The notes: generated from the sequence alone by a model not told the origin. DNA of 64,000 bases from Bacteroidota bacterium (GCA_023424015.1 JAFAEM010000006.1:310001-374000); one strand, 5' to 3'; counted from the first letter of the stretch, positions 34,647 through 43,855 are shown. A program made the numbers and translations.

Positions 34647-35633
34647 TTATGGAAAGCGACGTAGTATCGTCAGCCGGAGTAAGATCTCCAAAAATAAAAA
34701 CCCGATCGCGGCAAGCGCCAAAGGAAGAAATAGTTCCTCGTATCGCTTGTATGAAGTGTATTCCACCTTAGATTTTTCCAGTTGATCTATCTGGTTGTAG
34801 ATATTCCTGAGACCTTCCTTGTCTTTCGCACGGAAATATTTTCCGCCAGTCTCGTCGGCAATCCTTCGCAGCAACTGTTCATCAATAAAATCGACAGCCG
34901 GCGACCTCGTACCGGAACCGCCGGTATGTTCATCCACGGTGGAAGGTACAACACCCATACCGATGGAATAGACCTTCACTCCATGTGATTTTGCTATTTC
35001 CAACGCTGTCAGCGGATCTATCAGCCTTGAATCCGGGGCATCTTCCTTGCCATCTGTGATCAGTATGATCACCTTGCTTTTGACATTACTTTTTGACAGC
35101 CTGTCTACTGCGGTTGCCAAACCCTCCCCGATCACCGTTCCGTCCTTCAGATATCGCCGGCTTTGCAGCGACTGGATTTGTGCGATCAGCGTATTCCTGT
35201 CTGTAGTGATAGGAACCTGTGAAAAAGCTTCACCGGAAAATATCACAAGGCCTATACGGTCAACGGGTCTGCCCATTACAAAATCGATGGCAACCTCCTT
35301 GGCCACTTCCATCCGCGAGGGTAAGATATCCCGTGAGCCCATGCTGCCACTCACGTCCATGCACAATACAATATCGATTCCTTCCCCTATCGTCTGGCGC
35401 TGATCATTCCGCGTTTGTGGTCTTGCCAGGGCCGTTACCACGGCAGCAACCGCCAATATGCGCAAAACAAATGGAATATGTCGCAGGTAATTCCTGGCGG
35501 TCTTTACATCAAATGCGCGTGCTGATGATACTTTTATTGATGGCTGTAGCTGTTCGTGTTTCCTCATATACCACCAGATCATCAGCGGTATCAACCCCAG
35601 CAACATGAAGTTTTCAGGATATGCAAAATCCAT
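34647..35633 (-). CDS. BatA-like VWA-domain membrane protein
   Basis: Starting at the ATG at 35633 (MDFAYPENFMLLGLIPLMIW) the protein is 328 residues: two N-terminal hydrophobic segments, a von Willebrand A domain with a full MIDAS motif (CMDVSGSMGSRD, then a Thr in PITTDRNT, and TDGKEDAPD), and a C-terminal transmembrane helix. The ORF can also open at 35657, but that overlaps the upstream stop. BatA proteins work with MoxR ATPases, probably assembling or remodelling envelope complexes; in Bacteroides they were named for aerotolerance. Last gene of the MoxR operon here; BatB and BatC are absent. Confidence 0.9.
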   Translation of the reverse strand: MDFAYPENFMLLGLIPLMIWWYMRKHEQLQPSIKVSSARAFDVKTARNYLRHIPFVLRILAVAAVVTALARPQTRNDQRQTIGEGIDIVLCMDVSGSMGSRDILPSRMEVAKEVAIDFVMGRPVDRIGLVIFSGEAFSQVPITTDRNTLIAQIQSLQSRRYLKDGTVIGEGLATAVDRLSKSNVKSKVIILITDGKEDAPDSRLIDPLTALEIAKSHGVKVYSIGMGVVPSTVDEHTGGSGTRSPAVDFIDEQLLRRIADETGGKYFRAKDKEGLRNIYNQIDQLEKSKVEYTSYKRYEELFLPLALAAIGFLFLEILLRLTILRRFP

Positions 35634-35656
35634 ATGTCTAAACCAGTCGTATAGCA

Positions 35657-36547
35657 TCAGGGCAATTGTTCTATTTGTTGAATGGATCGGTATATGGTTT
35701 CAAATGCATGATTATCGTCTTCCGGTGTTGGCACAAACTTGGCGAATTTTACAAAATCGGCCTGGCGGAGTGCTTGTACCAATTGATCATAGCTGGCTTT
35801 CTCCATGCCAAGTGCTTTCAATTGTATCACAAGGTCATCGGAAGTTGCCTGCAATGAGTGTACGCCTTTTTTCTCTGCTACATACACCCTGAAAATATCA
35901 ACAAGTCTCGAATAATACTGCTTGGCATCATCGCTCTTATCAGATTTCAGTTTCTGCAGTTCCTCCAGAGCCGTCTGGTATGGATCAGGTGGCGCTTCCA
36001 CCACCTGTACCACGGGCTTCTTTTTCCTGCGCAACAATAAGATCAACAAAAGCAAGGCCAGCACTCCTCCGGCGACATAATACCACCAGGTCTCCTTCTT
36101 TTTCTCCTCTTCCGGCTTCACTTCTATGATTTCCTTTACATCGTGATAAGGCTGATCGGGATTGAATGGCGAAAAACCTACATTGACCACGAATGTGTCC
36201 GTCGCGATATCCTCACGTAATATGAATGAAGGGATCACCCATAGTCCCGAATCGAAACTGGTAATATGCAATACCTGCGACAAAATAGTACCACTGCCGG
36301 TATTGGTGGTATCAATGGGTTGAACATTCAAAAATTCAAAATGTGGAATAGAATCGATACTGAAAAACCGGATAGGATCATGCTCAGGTATGTCGGCCTC
36401 CAGGGTGAGCCTGATTGGCTCACCGATCAATATCTGCGTGCGGTCTATACTGGCACGCACAGTGGTTTTTTCCTGGCCTGCAGCACATACAAACCAAAAA
36501 ACAATGATAAAAGTAGTAGTGGCCTTATAAAAAAATTCTTTCCTCAT
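35657..36547 (-). CDS. BatD-like membrane protein
   Basis: 296 residues: a signal peptide, a periplasmic beta-sandwich of about 135 residues that resembles the oxygen-tolerance BatD domain (TTVRASIDRTQILIGEPIRL), one transmembrane helix (YYVAGGVLALLLLILLL) followed by RRKKK, and a cytoplasmic helical domain of about 110 residues. It lies between DUF58 and BatA, the usual place for such a protein in short Bacteroidota MoxR operons. Function unknown. It starts about 50 bases after the DUF58 gene. Confidence 0.78.
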   Translation of the reverse strand: MRKEFFYKATTTFIIVFWFVCAAGQEKTTVRASIDRTQILIGEPIRLTLEADIPEHDPIRFFSIDSIPHFEFLNVQPIDTTNTGSGTILSQVLHITSFDSGLWVIPSFILREDIATDTFVVNVGFSPFNPDQPYHDVKEIIEVKPEEEKKKETWWYYVAGGVLALLLLILLLRRKKKPVVQVVEAPPDPYQTALEELQKLKSDKSDDAKQYYSRLVDIFRVYVAEKKGVHSLQATSDDLVIQLKALGMEKASYDQLVQALRQADFVKFAKFVPTPEDDNHAFETIYRSIQQIEQLP

Positions 36548-36597
36548 TTAGAATCCTGGGTCCTGCCCTGATATGGTGGTTGGGATCATTATACTTG

Positions 36598-37467
36598 TTA
36601 CCTGCGACTGACAAAAAATCGTTGCAGCACCCGCACATAATCATCCCCGGTGCGTATATGAAGCAGGTCGCATCCTGCTTTTTTAAAGATCTGTGTACTG
36701 TATTCGGTGAGTTTGAAAAACTCCTGCTGGTAGCTTTGTCTTACAATACTACTGCTGCTGTCTACCCATTTTCTTTCACCTGTTTCCGCATCTTCCACCT
36801 GCAGCATACCAGCCGTAGGCAAGACCATATCCATCCTGTCGTAGATTTTAATACCGATCACATCGTGCTTTTTTCCCGCAATCCTCAGCGCATCCTCATA
36901 GTTCGTATCAATAAAGTCGCTTAAGACAAAGGCGATGCTTTTTTGCTTTGTAGCATTATTAAAAAACCGCAGTGCCGAACTTACTTTTGTGCCCCGGCCT
37001 TTGGGTTCTTTACTCAGCAATTCTCTCACGATATACAATGCATGCTGCTTCCCTTTTTTGGGTGGGATATAAGCTTCCACTTTATCACTGTAGAAGATCA
37101 CACCGATCTTATCATTGTTGTTCACCACCGAAAAGCTAAGCACAGCACCGATCTCGGTAATGATATCCCGCTTGGTAGCGTAAACGGTACCAAATTGTGA
37201 ACTGGCACTGATATCTACCAGCAGCATCACCGTCAATTCCCGCTCTTCCTCAAATACCTTACTGAAAGGATGTCCAAACCTCGCCGAAACATTCCAGTCG
37301 ATAAAACGAATATCATCTCCCGGCGCGTACTCTCTCACTTCCTTAAACGACATCCCCTTTCCTTTAAAGGCGCTATGGTAATCGCCTGTAAACAGGTCAC
37401 TCACCAGCTTCTTACTCTTGATCTCGAGCTGCCTTACTTTTTTTAATATTTCGGTTGTCGTTAACAA
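36598..37467 (-). CDS. DUF58 domain protein
   Basis: A 289-residue DUF58 protein: the signature FKGKGMSFKEVREYAPGDD, then IRFIDWNVSARFGHPFSKVF, followed by a VWA-like fold with LLVDISASSQFG as a MIDAS-type strand-loop and AFVLSDF as the second. No transmembrane segment, so it is cytoplasmic. DUF58 proteins nearly always accompany MoxR ATPases and VWA proteins as a chaperone-like module. It is separated from moxR by a 115-base gap containing low-complexity repeats. Confidence 0.92.
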   Translation of the reverse strand: MLTTTEILKKVRQLEIKSKKLVSDLFTGDYHSAFKGKGMSFKEVREYAPGDDIRFIDWNVSARFGHPFSKVFEEERELTVMLLVDISASSQFGTVYATKRDIITEIGAVLSFSVVNNNDKIGVIFYSDKVEAYIPPKKGKQHALYIVRELLSKEPKGRGTKVSSALRFFNNATKQKSIAFVLSDFIDTNYEDALRIAGKKHDVIGIKIYDRMDMVLPTAGMLQVEDAETGERKWVDSSSSIVRQSYQQEFFKLTEYSTQIFKKAGCDLLHIRTGDDYVRVLQRFFVSRR

Positions 37468-37497
37468 TTCAACTCATTTAATATTTTGATTCATCTT

Positions 37498-37585
37498 CCC
37501 ACCATTTTCAAATTCTCACATTCCCACATTCCCTCATTTCCTCACCATTTTCAAATTTTCAAATTCTCAAATTCTCAAATTTTCA
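37498..37585. repeat. Low-complexity TTCAAATTCTC word repeat
   Basis: CATTTTCAAATTCTCACATT, then variants (CCCTCATTTCCTCACCATTT) and four tandem TCAAATTTTC/TCAAATTCTC units fill the moxR-DUF58 gap. C/T/A-rich and almost free of G on the plus strand. Confidence 0.75.
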
Positions 37586-38584
37586 CGGCACATTCACCTG
37601 CTTCAAGATCTCCTCTATCACATCCTCCACCTGCACACTTTCCGCTTCAGCCTCGTAAGTAAGTCCTATACGATGACGCAACACATCATTACATATACTT
37701 CTTACATCTTCAGGGATCACAAAGCCGCGTTTATTTAAGAATGCCTGCGCCTTCGATGCGAGCGCCAGGTTAATACTTCCCCGCGGGGACGCTCCATACG
37801 AAATCAATGGTTTTAGTTTTTCCAACTGGTATTTCTCTGGTTCCCTGGTTGCAAATACGATGTCCAGGATATACTGCTCCACTTTCTCATCCATATAAAT
37901 TTGCCGTGTGAGCTCTTTTGCGTTCATCACTTCCTGTACCGAAACCACCTGTTTGATCGGAGTGGAAGAAAGGTTCTGCGTGTTTTGTCGCAATATCAAT
38001 TGCTCCTCGTGCATTTTGGGATACTTCACCACAACTTTCATGATAAACCGGTCAACCTGCGCTTCGGGCAGCGGGTAGGTTCCTTCCTGCTCCAGGGGAT
38101 TTTGTGTAGCAAGTACCAGGAATGGCTGCTCTAATTTATAAGTGGAGTCGCCAATCGTCACCTGCCGTTCCTGCATGGCCTCCAGCAACGCCGACTGCAC
38201 TTTGGCCGGCGCCCTGTTTATTTCATCTGCCAGGATAAAATTGGCAAAGATGGGTCCCTTGCGTACGATGAATTCATTCTTCTGCTGATTGTAGATCAGC
38301 GTGCCGATGACATCGGCAGGTAACAGGTCGGGGGTAAACTGGATACGGCTGAACTTCGCATGAATGGCTTCAGAAAGTGATTTTATGGTCAGTGTTTTGG
38401 CCAGGCCCGGTACACCTTCCAATAATACGTGGCCATTACTTAAAAGGCCGATCAGCAAGCGGTCGAGCATGTGGTTCTGCCCAACGATGACATGACTTAC
38501 TTCCTCTCTTAATTTGTCGGTAAACTTACCGGCATGTGTGATCTTTTCATTAAGCTGCCGGATATCTTCTGCGGTTTTATACAT
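37583..38584 (-). CDS. MoxR-family AAA+ ATPase
   Basis: 333 residues with Walker A GVPGLAKT (57-64), Walker B FILADEIN (Asp120-Glu121), sensor 1 LATQNPLEQEG, the arginine-finger region PLPEAQVDRF and a C-terminal lid (YGASPRGSINLALASKA). MoxR ATPases act as chaperones that use ATP to load or remodel VWA-containing partners; BatA, DUF58 and a BatD-like protein follow on the same strand. First gene of this operon. Confidence 0.95.
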   Translation of the reverse strand: MYKTAEDIRQLNEKITHAGKFTDKLREEVSHVIVGQNHMLDRLLIGLLSNGHVLLEGVPGLAKTLTIKSLSEAIHAKFSRIQFTPDLLPADVIGTLIYNQQKNEFIVRKGPIFANFILADEINRAPAKVQSALLEAMQERQVTIGDSTYKLEQPFLVLATQNPLEQEGTYPLPEAQVDRFIMKVVVKYPKMHEEQLILRQNTQNLSSTPIKQVVSVQEVMNAKELTRQIYMDEKVEQYILDIVFATREPEKYQLEKLKPLISYGASPRGSINLALASKAQAFLNKRGFVIPEDVRSICNDVLRHRIGLTYEAEAESVQVEDVIEEILKQVNVP

Positions 38585-38688
38585 TGGCTTGATTTATGGT
38601 GACACAAAATACGAACTTGCTGTAAGCAAATAATTTGCCGGGATAAGAAAAGCAGCGAATTCCCCGTGTTTTTTTAAGTATTTCTACC

Positions 38689-38719
38689 TTGTAACGTAAG
38701 GAAAGGCTGATTATTTTTA
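38689..38719 (+). promoter_or_regulatory. Promoter of the lipocalin-like lipoprotein gene
   Basis: TTG at 38689-38691, 20 bases, TATTTTTA at 38712-38719 (one mismatch to TAnnTTTG). The ATG at 38736 would follow transcription start by about ten bases. Confidence 0.4.
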
Positions 38720-38735
38720 CTAAAACGATCCAACT

Positions 38736-39176
38736 ATGCAAAAACGAGTACTCCTGCTATCAGGGCTTCTATCGCTTTTGATATTAAGCAATGGTTGCAG
38801 TAAAGATGAGGATGATCCTCCGCCTGCAAAAACAAAGACAGAATTACTTACCGCTGCCCCCTGGAAATATGATAAAATAGACCCTGCCATGGCAGAAGGT
38901 TTTATTGAATGCTTTATTGATAATATCGTCACCTTTAAAGCAGATGGTTCAGGTACCTGTCCTGACACTGGTGAGGCCTGTACGCCGCCAACAGGCGATT
39001 TCAATTGGAATTTTGCAGATAGCGAAACAACACTTCACCTGGATGCTAAATTAATTCCGGCAGGTTCAAATGATTTTACAATTGTAACATTGAATGAGAC
39101 CAACCTGGTAGCTTCACAAAATATGACACCTCCGGTAGGTCCTCCGGTGAAAGTCACCATTACATTTAAGCATTAA
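38736..39176 (+). CDS. Lipocalin-like lipoprotein
   Basis: This 146-residue product starts with a lipoprotein signal (ILSNGC, Cys21) and an acidic/proline linker (SKDEDDPPPAKTKTELL). The mature part follows the lipocalin-like pattern common in Bacteroidota: LLTAAPWKYDKIDPA opening strand, a FKADGSGT turn, FNWNFADSETTLHL, and a closing VTITFKH. Two cysteines in CPDTGEAC may form a disulphide. Ligand unknown. Monocistronic and convergent with nadE. Confidence 0.75.
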   Translation: MQKRVLLLSGLLSLLILSNGCSKDEDDPPPAKTKTELLTAAPWKYDKIDPAMAEGFIECFIDNIVTFKADGSGTCPDTGEACTPPTGDFNWNFADSETTLHLDAKLIPAGSNDFTIVTLNETNLVASQNMTPPVGPPVKVTITFKH

Positions 39177-39197
39177 AAATATCGTAAGGCCCTAAAT

Positions 39198-39268
39198 ATT
39201 GAACATTGAAGATTGTGTATTGAATAAATGCTCTTTTGGAAAAGCATTACCTATTTTCAATGTTCAAT
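39198..39268. terminator. Nested hairpins between lipoprotein gene and nadE
   Basis: ATTGAACATTGAA (39198-39210) and TTCAATGTTCAAT (39256-39268) are perfect 13-bp inverted arms; between them AATGCTCTTTT and AAAAGCATT form an inner hairpin. The block fills the gap between convergent genes and can act as a bidirectional terminator; the ATTGAACATTGAA word is also typical of dispersed intergenic repeats. Confidence 0.5.
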
Positions 39269-39270
39269 TC

Positions 39271-40992
39271 TTAACTCAAATACTTGCCTACGATAGGCAC
39301 TCTTCTTCCCACGCCAAAAGCTTTAAAACTGACACGAATGATAGGGCAAAACTGGTTGCGCTTGTATTCATTCGTATTCACCAGCCGAAGCACCCGTGCT
39401 ACCAGCGCTTGATCAAATCCTTTCGCGATGATCTCTTTTGGTCCCTTGCGTAGTTCGATATACTCATACAAAACGCGGTCAAGCTGATCATAATCAGGCA
39501 GGCTATCACTGTCAAGTTGGTTGGGTCTTAGTTCTGCGGAAGGGGGCTTGGTTATAATGTTAAGTGGCACCATTACCTGGTTGCGGTTTATATATCGGGC
39601 CAGTGCAAAAACCTGCGACTTGTAAACATCGCCTAACACGCTTAAGCCACCTGCCATATCGCCGTACAAAGTACCATAACCCGTTGCCAGTTCGCTTTTA
39701 TTTGAAGTATTCAATAGAATGTATCCAAACTTATTGGCAATTGCCATCAACAGGTTACCCCTGCTCCTGCTCTGAATATTCTCCTCTGCAATACCGAAAG
39801 GAAGATCCTTAAAGACAGGCGCCAGCTCTTCCAGGAATGCATGATAGATATTTTCTATCGGGATAATATCATAAGGATTCCCGAGGTTGATACTTAACTG
39901 TTCGGCGTCAGTTACCGAGTGACTGGTAGAGAATTGCGATGGCATCAATATAGCCCGTACATTCTCCCTGCCCAGTGCAGCCACGGCAAGCGCCTGCGTG
40001 ACCGCGCTGTCGATACCACCAGACGAACCCAGGATAGCTTTTGTAAAACCCATCTTGCTGAAATAATCACGTATACCAAGAATGAGAACATGGTAGATCT
40101 CCTCCATGTTCTTGTCATTGGTGAGGTATTGTATCGTGTCCTCGCCCACACCAACATCGGTTGCGGAAAAATAAACTCTATTGTCTTCCTTTACTGTGTT
40201 GTCAACTTTGGCAACAAGTTCTGCCGGTTGAAGCAGGGATTCCAGGTTAAAAACCCGGTAATCTTCTTCAAAATATTTCATCTCGCAGACTTTATTGCCT
40301 GCCTTATCGTATACCAGGCTGCCACCATCGAAAACAATCTCGGTTTGCGAACCCACGGCATTACAATACAACATGGGCAATTTGTATTTCAGCGTATGCG
40401 CCCGGATAATGCTGTTTCGTACTATATCCTGGGCGTAATTGTAAGGAGAGGCGGAGAGATTGATCATTACATCGGGACCCATTCCGATCAATTGTTCCAT
40501 GGGTGTGACACGGTAAAGCGGGTTGTCACCCATGTTCCAGATATCCTCGCAGATCGTTATGGCCAGCTTTTTCCCCTTGAAAGAGGCCAGCTTCCATTCA
40601 AATGCCGGTTCAAAATACCGGTATTCGTCAAAGACATCGTAATTGGGCAGAAGCGTCTTGTGTATCTCGGCCTTTATCTCTTTTTCGTGCAATAAAAACA
40701 CAGCGTTGAAGAGGTCCTTCCCCTCCCTGAGCGGGTTACGGGCGGGGCTGCCTATCAGCACACCTATCGTATCGGCCTTTTGCTTTACTTCCTCTACCAC
40801 CTGGTAACACTGGTTGATAAAGTCGTCGAACTCGAGAAAATCCCGGGGTGGGTAGCCACATACACATAACTCGGAAAATACAACCAGGTCCGCGCCCTGG
40901 CCTTTCGCCCAGTCGATGGCCTCAATGATCTTGCGGGTGTTTTCAGCGAAATTCCCGATATGGTAATTCTGCTGCGCTAAAGCGATCTTCAT
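39271..40992 (-). CDS. nadE: Glutamine-dependent NAD+ synthase
   Basis: NadE amidates deamido-NAD+ in the last step of NAD synthesis. The 573-residue protein is the two-domain form: an N-terminal nitrilase-type glutaminase with the triad Glu41 (VFSELCVCGYPP), Lys112 (HKTLLPNYDVFDE) and Cys148 (AITICEDIW), and a C-terminal synthetase with the ATP loop LGSSGGIDSAVT, TSNKSELATGYGTLYGD and a C-terminal KRNQFCPIIRVS. It is divergent to gldB, a linkage seen in other gliding Bacteroidota. nadC, another NAD-synthesis gene, lies about 7 kb away. Confidence 0.96.
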   Translation of the reverse strand: MKIALAQQNYHIGNFAENTRKIIEAIDWAKGQGADLVVFSELCVCGYPPRDFLEFDDFINQCYQVVEEVKQKADTIGVLIGSPARNPLREGKDLFNAVFLLHEKEIKAEIHKTLLPNYDVFDEYRYFEPAFEWKLASFKGKKLAITICEDIWNMGDNPLYRVTPMEQLIGMGPDVMINLSASPYNYAQDIVRNSIIRAHTLKYKLPMLYCNAVGSQTEIVFDGGSLVYDKAGNKVCEMKYFEEDYRVFNLESLLQPAELVAKVDNTVKEDNRVYFSATDVGVGEDTIQYLTNDKNMEEIYHVLILGIRDYFSKMGFTKAILGSSGGIDSAVTQALAVAALGRENVRAILMPSQFSTSHSVTDAEQLSINLGNPYDIIPIENIYHAFLEELAPVFKDLPFGIAEENIQSRSRGNLLMAIANKFGYILLNTSNKSELATGYGTLYGDMAGGLSVLGDVYKSQVFALARYINRNQVMVPLNIITKPPSAELRPNQLDSDSLPDYDQLDRVLYEYIELRKGPKEIIAKGFDQALVARVLRLVNTNEYKRNQFCPIIRVSFKAFGVGRRVPIVGKYLS

Positions 40993-41122
40993 CCCGTAAA
41001 GTTAAGCGCCTTCGCATTAAGCATTGAAAATTGCCGGGAAGTGTTCACCGGCATTCCATTTACTGACTGTTCCTTTATCTTCGCACACAACAATCATCAC
41101 CCTGTCCACGTTAAAAATCGCT

Positions 41123-42160
41123 ATGAAAAAGTACTGGATATTCTTCCTGTTTGTAATTTTGATAAGTTCCTGCGGCGACAATACCGATGCGCCTGATATC
41201 TCCGGTGTCAAGGTCGATGTGCAGACAAGCCGTTTCGACGAGGATTTTTTTTCCCTCGATACAAACCAGCTAAACGAAAGCCTGTCGCGATTACAAACCA
41301 AATACCCGGAACTTTTGCCGGTGTTTCTCGAAAACATTATAGCTGCTGAAAATGAGCAGGGTCTCAGAAATTTTCTCCGGCTCTACAAACCTGTATTTGA
41401 TTCCACACAAAAAATATATAAAGATTTCGGACCGGTTGAAGCCGAGATAGAAAAAGCGCTGCGTTATGTAAAATATTACTTCCCCAACTATACTGTACCC
41501 GAACGGATCATACCCGTGGTAGGACCAATGAACTCCATGAACGATCTCGCTAAAATGGGAAATGGAGAATTGACCCCCAATTTCATCGGGCCTGGTTTTA
41601 TTGGGATCAGTTTGCAGTTTTACCTTGGGAAAAATTTTTCACTTTATAATGAGGAATATTTTATCAATAACGTAGTTCCGCGATACCGCAGTCGTCGTTT
41701 TTCCAAAGAATTTATCGCGGCCGATGTGATGAAACTGGTTGCAGATGATATATTTCCAGATCGCAGTAATACCAAACCACTTATCGAACAAATGATAGAG
41801 AGGGGAAAACAATGGTGGCTGATCGATAAATTTTTGCCACACACTCCCGATACCATCAAAACTGGTTACACTTCCCAACAATTGTCCTGGTGCCGTGAAA
41901 ATGAAGGACTGATCTGGAGCTATATTGTAAAAAATGAAAACCTTTACGACTTAAATCCCACAACTATACAAACTTATATTGGAGAATCACCCTTCACGCA
42001 GGTATTTTCACAGGAACACTCACCTGGTAATATTGGTCCCTGGATCGGGCTGCAAATCGTTAAAAAATTTGCTGCGGGCCAAACTGGCATGAAACCTGAA
42101 GATATTATGAAGGCATCACCTAAGTTGATATTGGAAGAAGCGAAATACAAACCGAAATAA
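41123..42160 (+). CDS. gldB: Gliding motility lipoprotein GldB
   Basis: From the ATG at 41123 the product is 345 residues with lipobox ISSC (Cys17). The body (VDVQTSRFDEDFFSLDTNQL, the LSRLQTKYPELLPVFLENI stretch, GIGISLQFYLG-like FIGISLQFYLGKNF, and PWIGLQIVKKF near the end) matches GldB, required for gliding and type IX secretion in Flavobacterium. Upstream in-frame residues to 41024 are leader. In F. johnsoniae gldB is followed by gldC; here a fatty acid desaturase follows instead and no gldC is in the window. Confidence 0.9.
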   Translation: MKKYWIFFLFVILISSCGDNTDAPDISGVKVDVQTSRFDEDFFSLDTNQLNESLSRLQTKYPELLPVFLENIIAAENEQGLRNFLRLYKPVFDSTQKIYKDFGPVEAEIEKALRYVKYYFPNYTVPERIIPVVGPMNSMNDLAKMGNGELTPNFIGPGFIGISLQFYLGKNFSLYNEEYFINNVVPRYRSRRFSKEFIAADVMKLVADDIFPDRSNTKPLIEQMIERGKQWWLIDKFLPHTPDTIKTGYTSQQLSWCRENEGLIWSYIVKNENLYDLNPTTIQTYIGESPFTQVFSQEHSPGNIGPWIGLQIVKKFAAGQTGMKPEDIMKASPKLILEEAKYKPK

Positions 42161-42250
42161 CCGAAGTGCATAATATCCTGTTCATTTGCTTCCTATTTCC
42201 TTATATTGTGTATTCTCTTTCCCAATCCAGGTTGAGGCAAAACAAGTAGC

Positions 42251-43315
42251 ATGAAAACACTTTCCACTATTACGGACCCCGTGTATGTTTCCAAAGAAAA
42301 GTTAAGCTGGTATGATGGGCTTTGGCTTCATGTCATGAATGATAAGCGGGACCTTCCATTTATTTACCTGTTGACCACGATCCATCTTACGGTCGTGCCG
42401 GTTGCGATCCTGCTATTTACACCACTTCTTGAAGGATGGGTATGGTGGGCGGTCGCTATTCCTTATTTCTATGTTTCGCAATTGTTTTTCAAAGGAAGAT
42501 TTGGCCTGATGTTTCACTGTCTTTGTCACCGTAAATGTTTTAAAAAGCCATGGCAATGGCTGCATGGATACATCACCTGGTTTGTATGCCCCTTGTTTGG
42601 ACACGCCCCGGAAGGATATTTCAGTCATCACATGGGCATGCATCATGTAGAAAATAATATGGAAGACGATACCAGCAGCACCATGGCGTACCAGCGCGAT
42701 AGTGCCAGGGATTTCCTGGCTTATTTTTTTAAATTTCTTTTTGTTGGCGTAAAAAACACTATTCTTTACCTGTATTATCGTAAGAGAAAAAAATTGTACC
42801 AGCGATTGACGGCAGGTGAATATATCTACCTGGCTTTTTGTATCGCCATGTGTTTTGTAAACCTGAAAGCCACCCTGGTGGTTTTTGTTATTCCCCTGTT
42901 GTTTGCCCGACTGGTGATGATGCTGGGCAACTGGACACAACATTCATTTATCGACAGTACCAATCCCGATAATCTGTATACCAATTCGATCAATTGCATT
43001 AATACACGTTATAACCACACCTGCTTTAATGACGGGTATCATATTATTCATCATTTGCGCCCGGGCATGCATTATACCGATATGCCTGCCGAATTATTGA
43101 AAAGAAAAGATGAGTTCGCGAAGAACAAGGCCATTGTTTTCGACGGGATACACTATCTGCATGTCTTTTTTTACCTGCTTACAAAACGATATGATAAACT
43201 CGCCGACAACCTGGTCAACATCAACAATATGTTCTCAAGCCGGGAACAGGCCATAGCCCTGATGAAAGAGAGGACGAAAAAAATATACTCAATACAAAGC
43301 AGTACCGGTTTCTAA
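42251..43315 (+). CDS. Membrane fatty acid desaturase
   Basis: A 354-residue di-iron membrane desaturase. Histidine boxes: HCLCHRK, HHMGMHH (in GYFSHHMGMHHVENN) and HIIHH (in NDGYHIIHHLRPG), with about four transmembrane helices around them (FIYLLTTIHLTVVPVAILLF, and LAFCIAMCFVNLKATLVVFV). It would introduce a double bond into acyl chains or oxidise a related lipid at the inner membrane. The regiospecificity cannot be read. It sits 90 bases downstream of gldB and may be separately transcribed. Confidence 0.9.
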   Translation: MKTLSTITDPVYVSKEKLSWYDGLWLHVMNDKRDLPFIYLLTTIHLTVVPVAILLFTPLLEGWVWWAVAIPYFYVSQLFFKGRFGLMFHCLCHRKCFKKPWQWLHGYITWFVCPLFGHAPEGYFSHHMGMHHVENNMEDDTSSTMAYQRDSARDFLAYFFKFLFVGVKNTILYLYYRKRKKLYQRLTAGEYIYLAFCIAMCFVNLKATLVVFVIPLLFARLVMMLGNWTQHSFIDSTNPDNLYTNSINCINTRYNHTCFNDGYHIIHHLRPGMHYTDMPAELLKRKDEFAKNKAIVFDGIHYLHVFFYLLTKRYDKLADNLVNINNMFSSREQAIALMKERTKKIYSIQSSTGF

Positions 43316-43319
43316 AAAC

Positions 43320-43349
43320 GCTCGCAGCTCACAGCTAAAAGCTCGCAAC
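43320..43349. repeat. AGCTCGCAGCTCACAGCT word repeat
   Basis: GCTCGCAGCTCACAGCTAAA followed by AGCTCGCAAC, directly after the desaturase stop and just before the convergent apaG stop. Direct GCTCGCA copies with AGCT inversions; one of five word-like intergenic repeats between 34.5 and 45.4 kb. Confidence 0.65.
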
Positions 43350-43353
43350 TTTC

Positions 43354-43740
43354 TTAATTATTCTTCATCGGCACGATCATCTCAAATGGTGGGATATCGA
43401 CGGTGAACATCTGTTTGCTATTCAGGTTCTCCATCTGGTAAGTGCCTTTCATTTTTCCCATCTCAGTGCGCAGGTTGCAGCCACTGACATATTGATAGGT
43501 CTCACCGGGCTGAATGGTAGGTTGTACACCAACAACTCCCTCACCTTCCACTTCCCGGGTGCTGCCATTGCTGTCGAAGATCTGCCAGTTACGGCGATGA
43601 AGTTTGACCGGAAAAGTGTTATGATTTTCCAATGTAATCCGGTAAGCAAACATGAATTCTGCCTGTATTGGGTTGCTGTAGTCCGGCTGATAAAATGTTT
43701 CTACACTTACCTCCACGCCCTCAGATATAAGACTGCTCAT
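43354..43740 (-). CDS. apaG: ApaG domain protein
   Basis: This 128-residue protein consists of one ApaG beta-sandwich: VSVETFYQPDYSNPIQAEFM, FAYRITLENHNTFPVKLHRR, WQIFDSNGSTREVEGEGVVG and GMKGTYQMENLNSK-like MGKMKGTYQMEN. ApaG is linked to Ap4A level and Co2+/Mg2+ resistance phenotypes in enteric bacteria and is related to the FBXO3 domain in eukaryotes; the molecular activity is not settled. Monocistronic, divergent to the isocitrate dehydrogenase gene. Confidence 0.92.
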   Translation of the reverse strand: MSSLISEGVEVSVETFYQPDYSNPIQAEFMFAYRITLENHNTFPVKLHRRNWQIFDSNGSTREVEGEGVVGVQPTIQPGETYQYVSGCNLRTEMGKMKGTYQMENLNSKQMFTVDIPPFEMIVPMKNN

Positions 43741-43788
43741 ACCAATCAGTTTCAGTAAAAATAACGAAAAAGCCCGACGAGTCGTTAT

Positions 43789-43823
43789 TTGTGCCTGTTT
43801 TTAGTGCTAACGGTGTAAATTTG
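43789..43823 (+). promoter_or_regulatory. Probable icd promoter
   Basis: TTG at 43789-43791 and TAAATTTG at 43816-43823 (exact TAnnTTTG), spacing 24 bases, longer than the usual 20-21. The ATG at 43856 lies 32 bases beyond the -7 box. Confidence 0.35.
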
Positions 43824-43855
43824 CGCCTTCAAATCAACCCCTAATAATCTCCAAT

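Noticed and set aside
39919..40695. A 258-residue plus-strand open frame
   Set aside because: It lies wholly antisense to nadE, whose catalytic motifs are intact; the product has no recognisable domain and a shadow-type composition.
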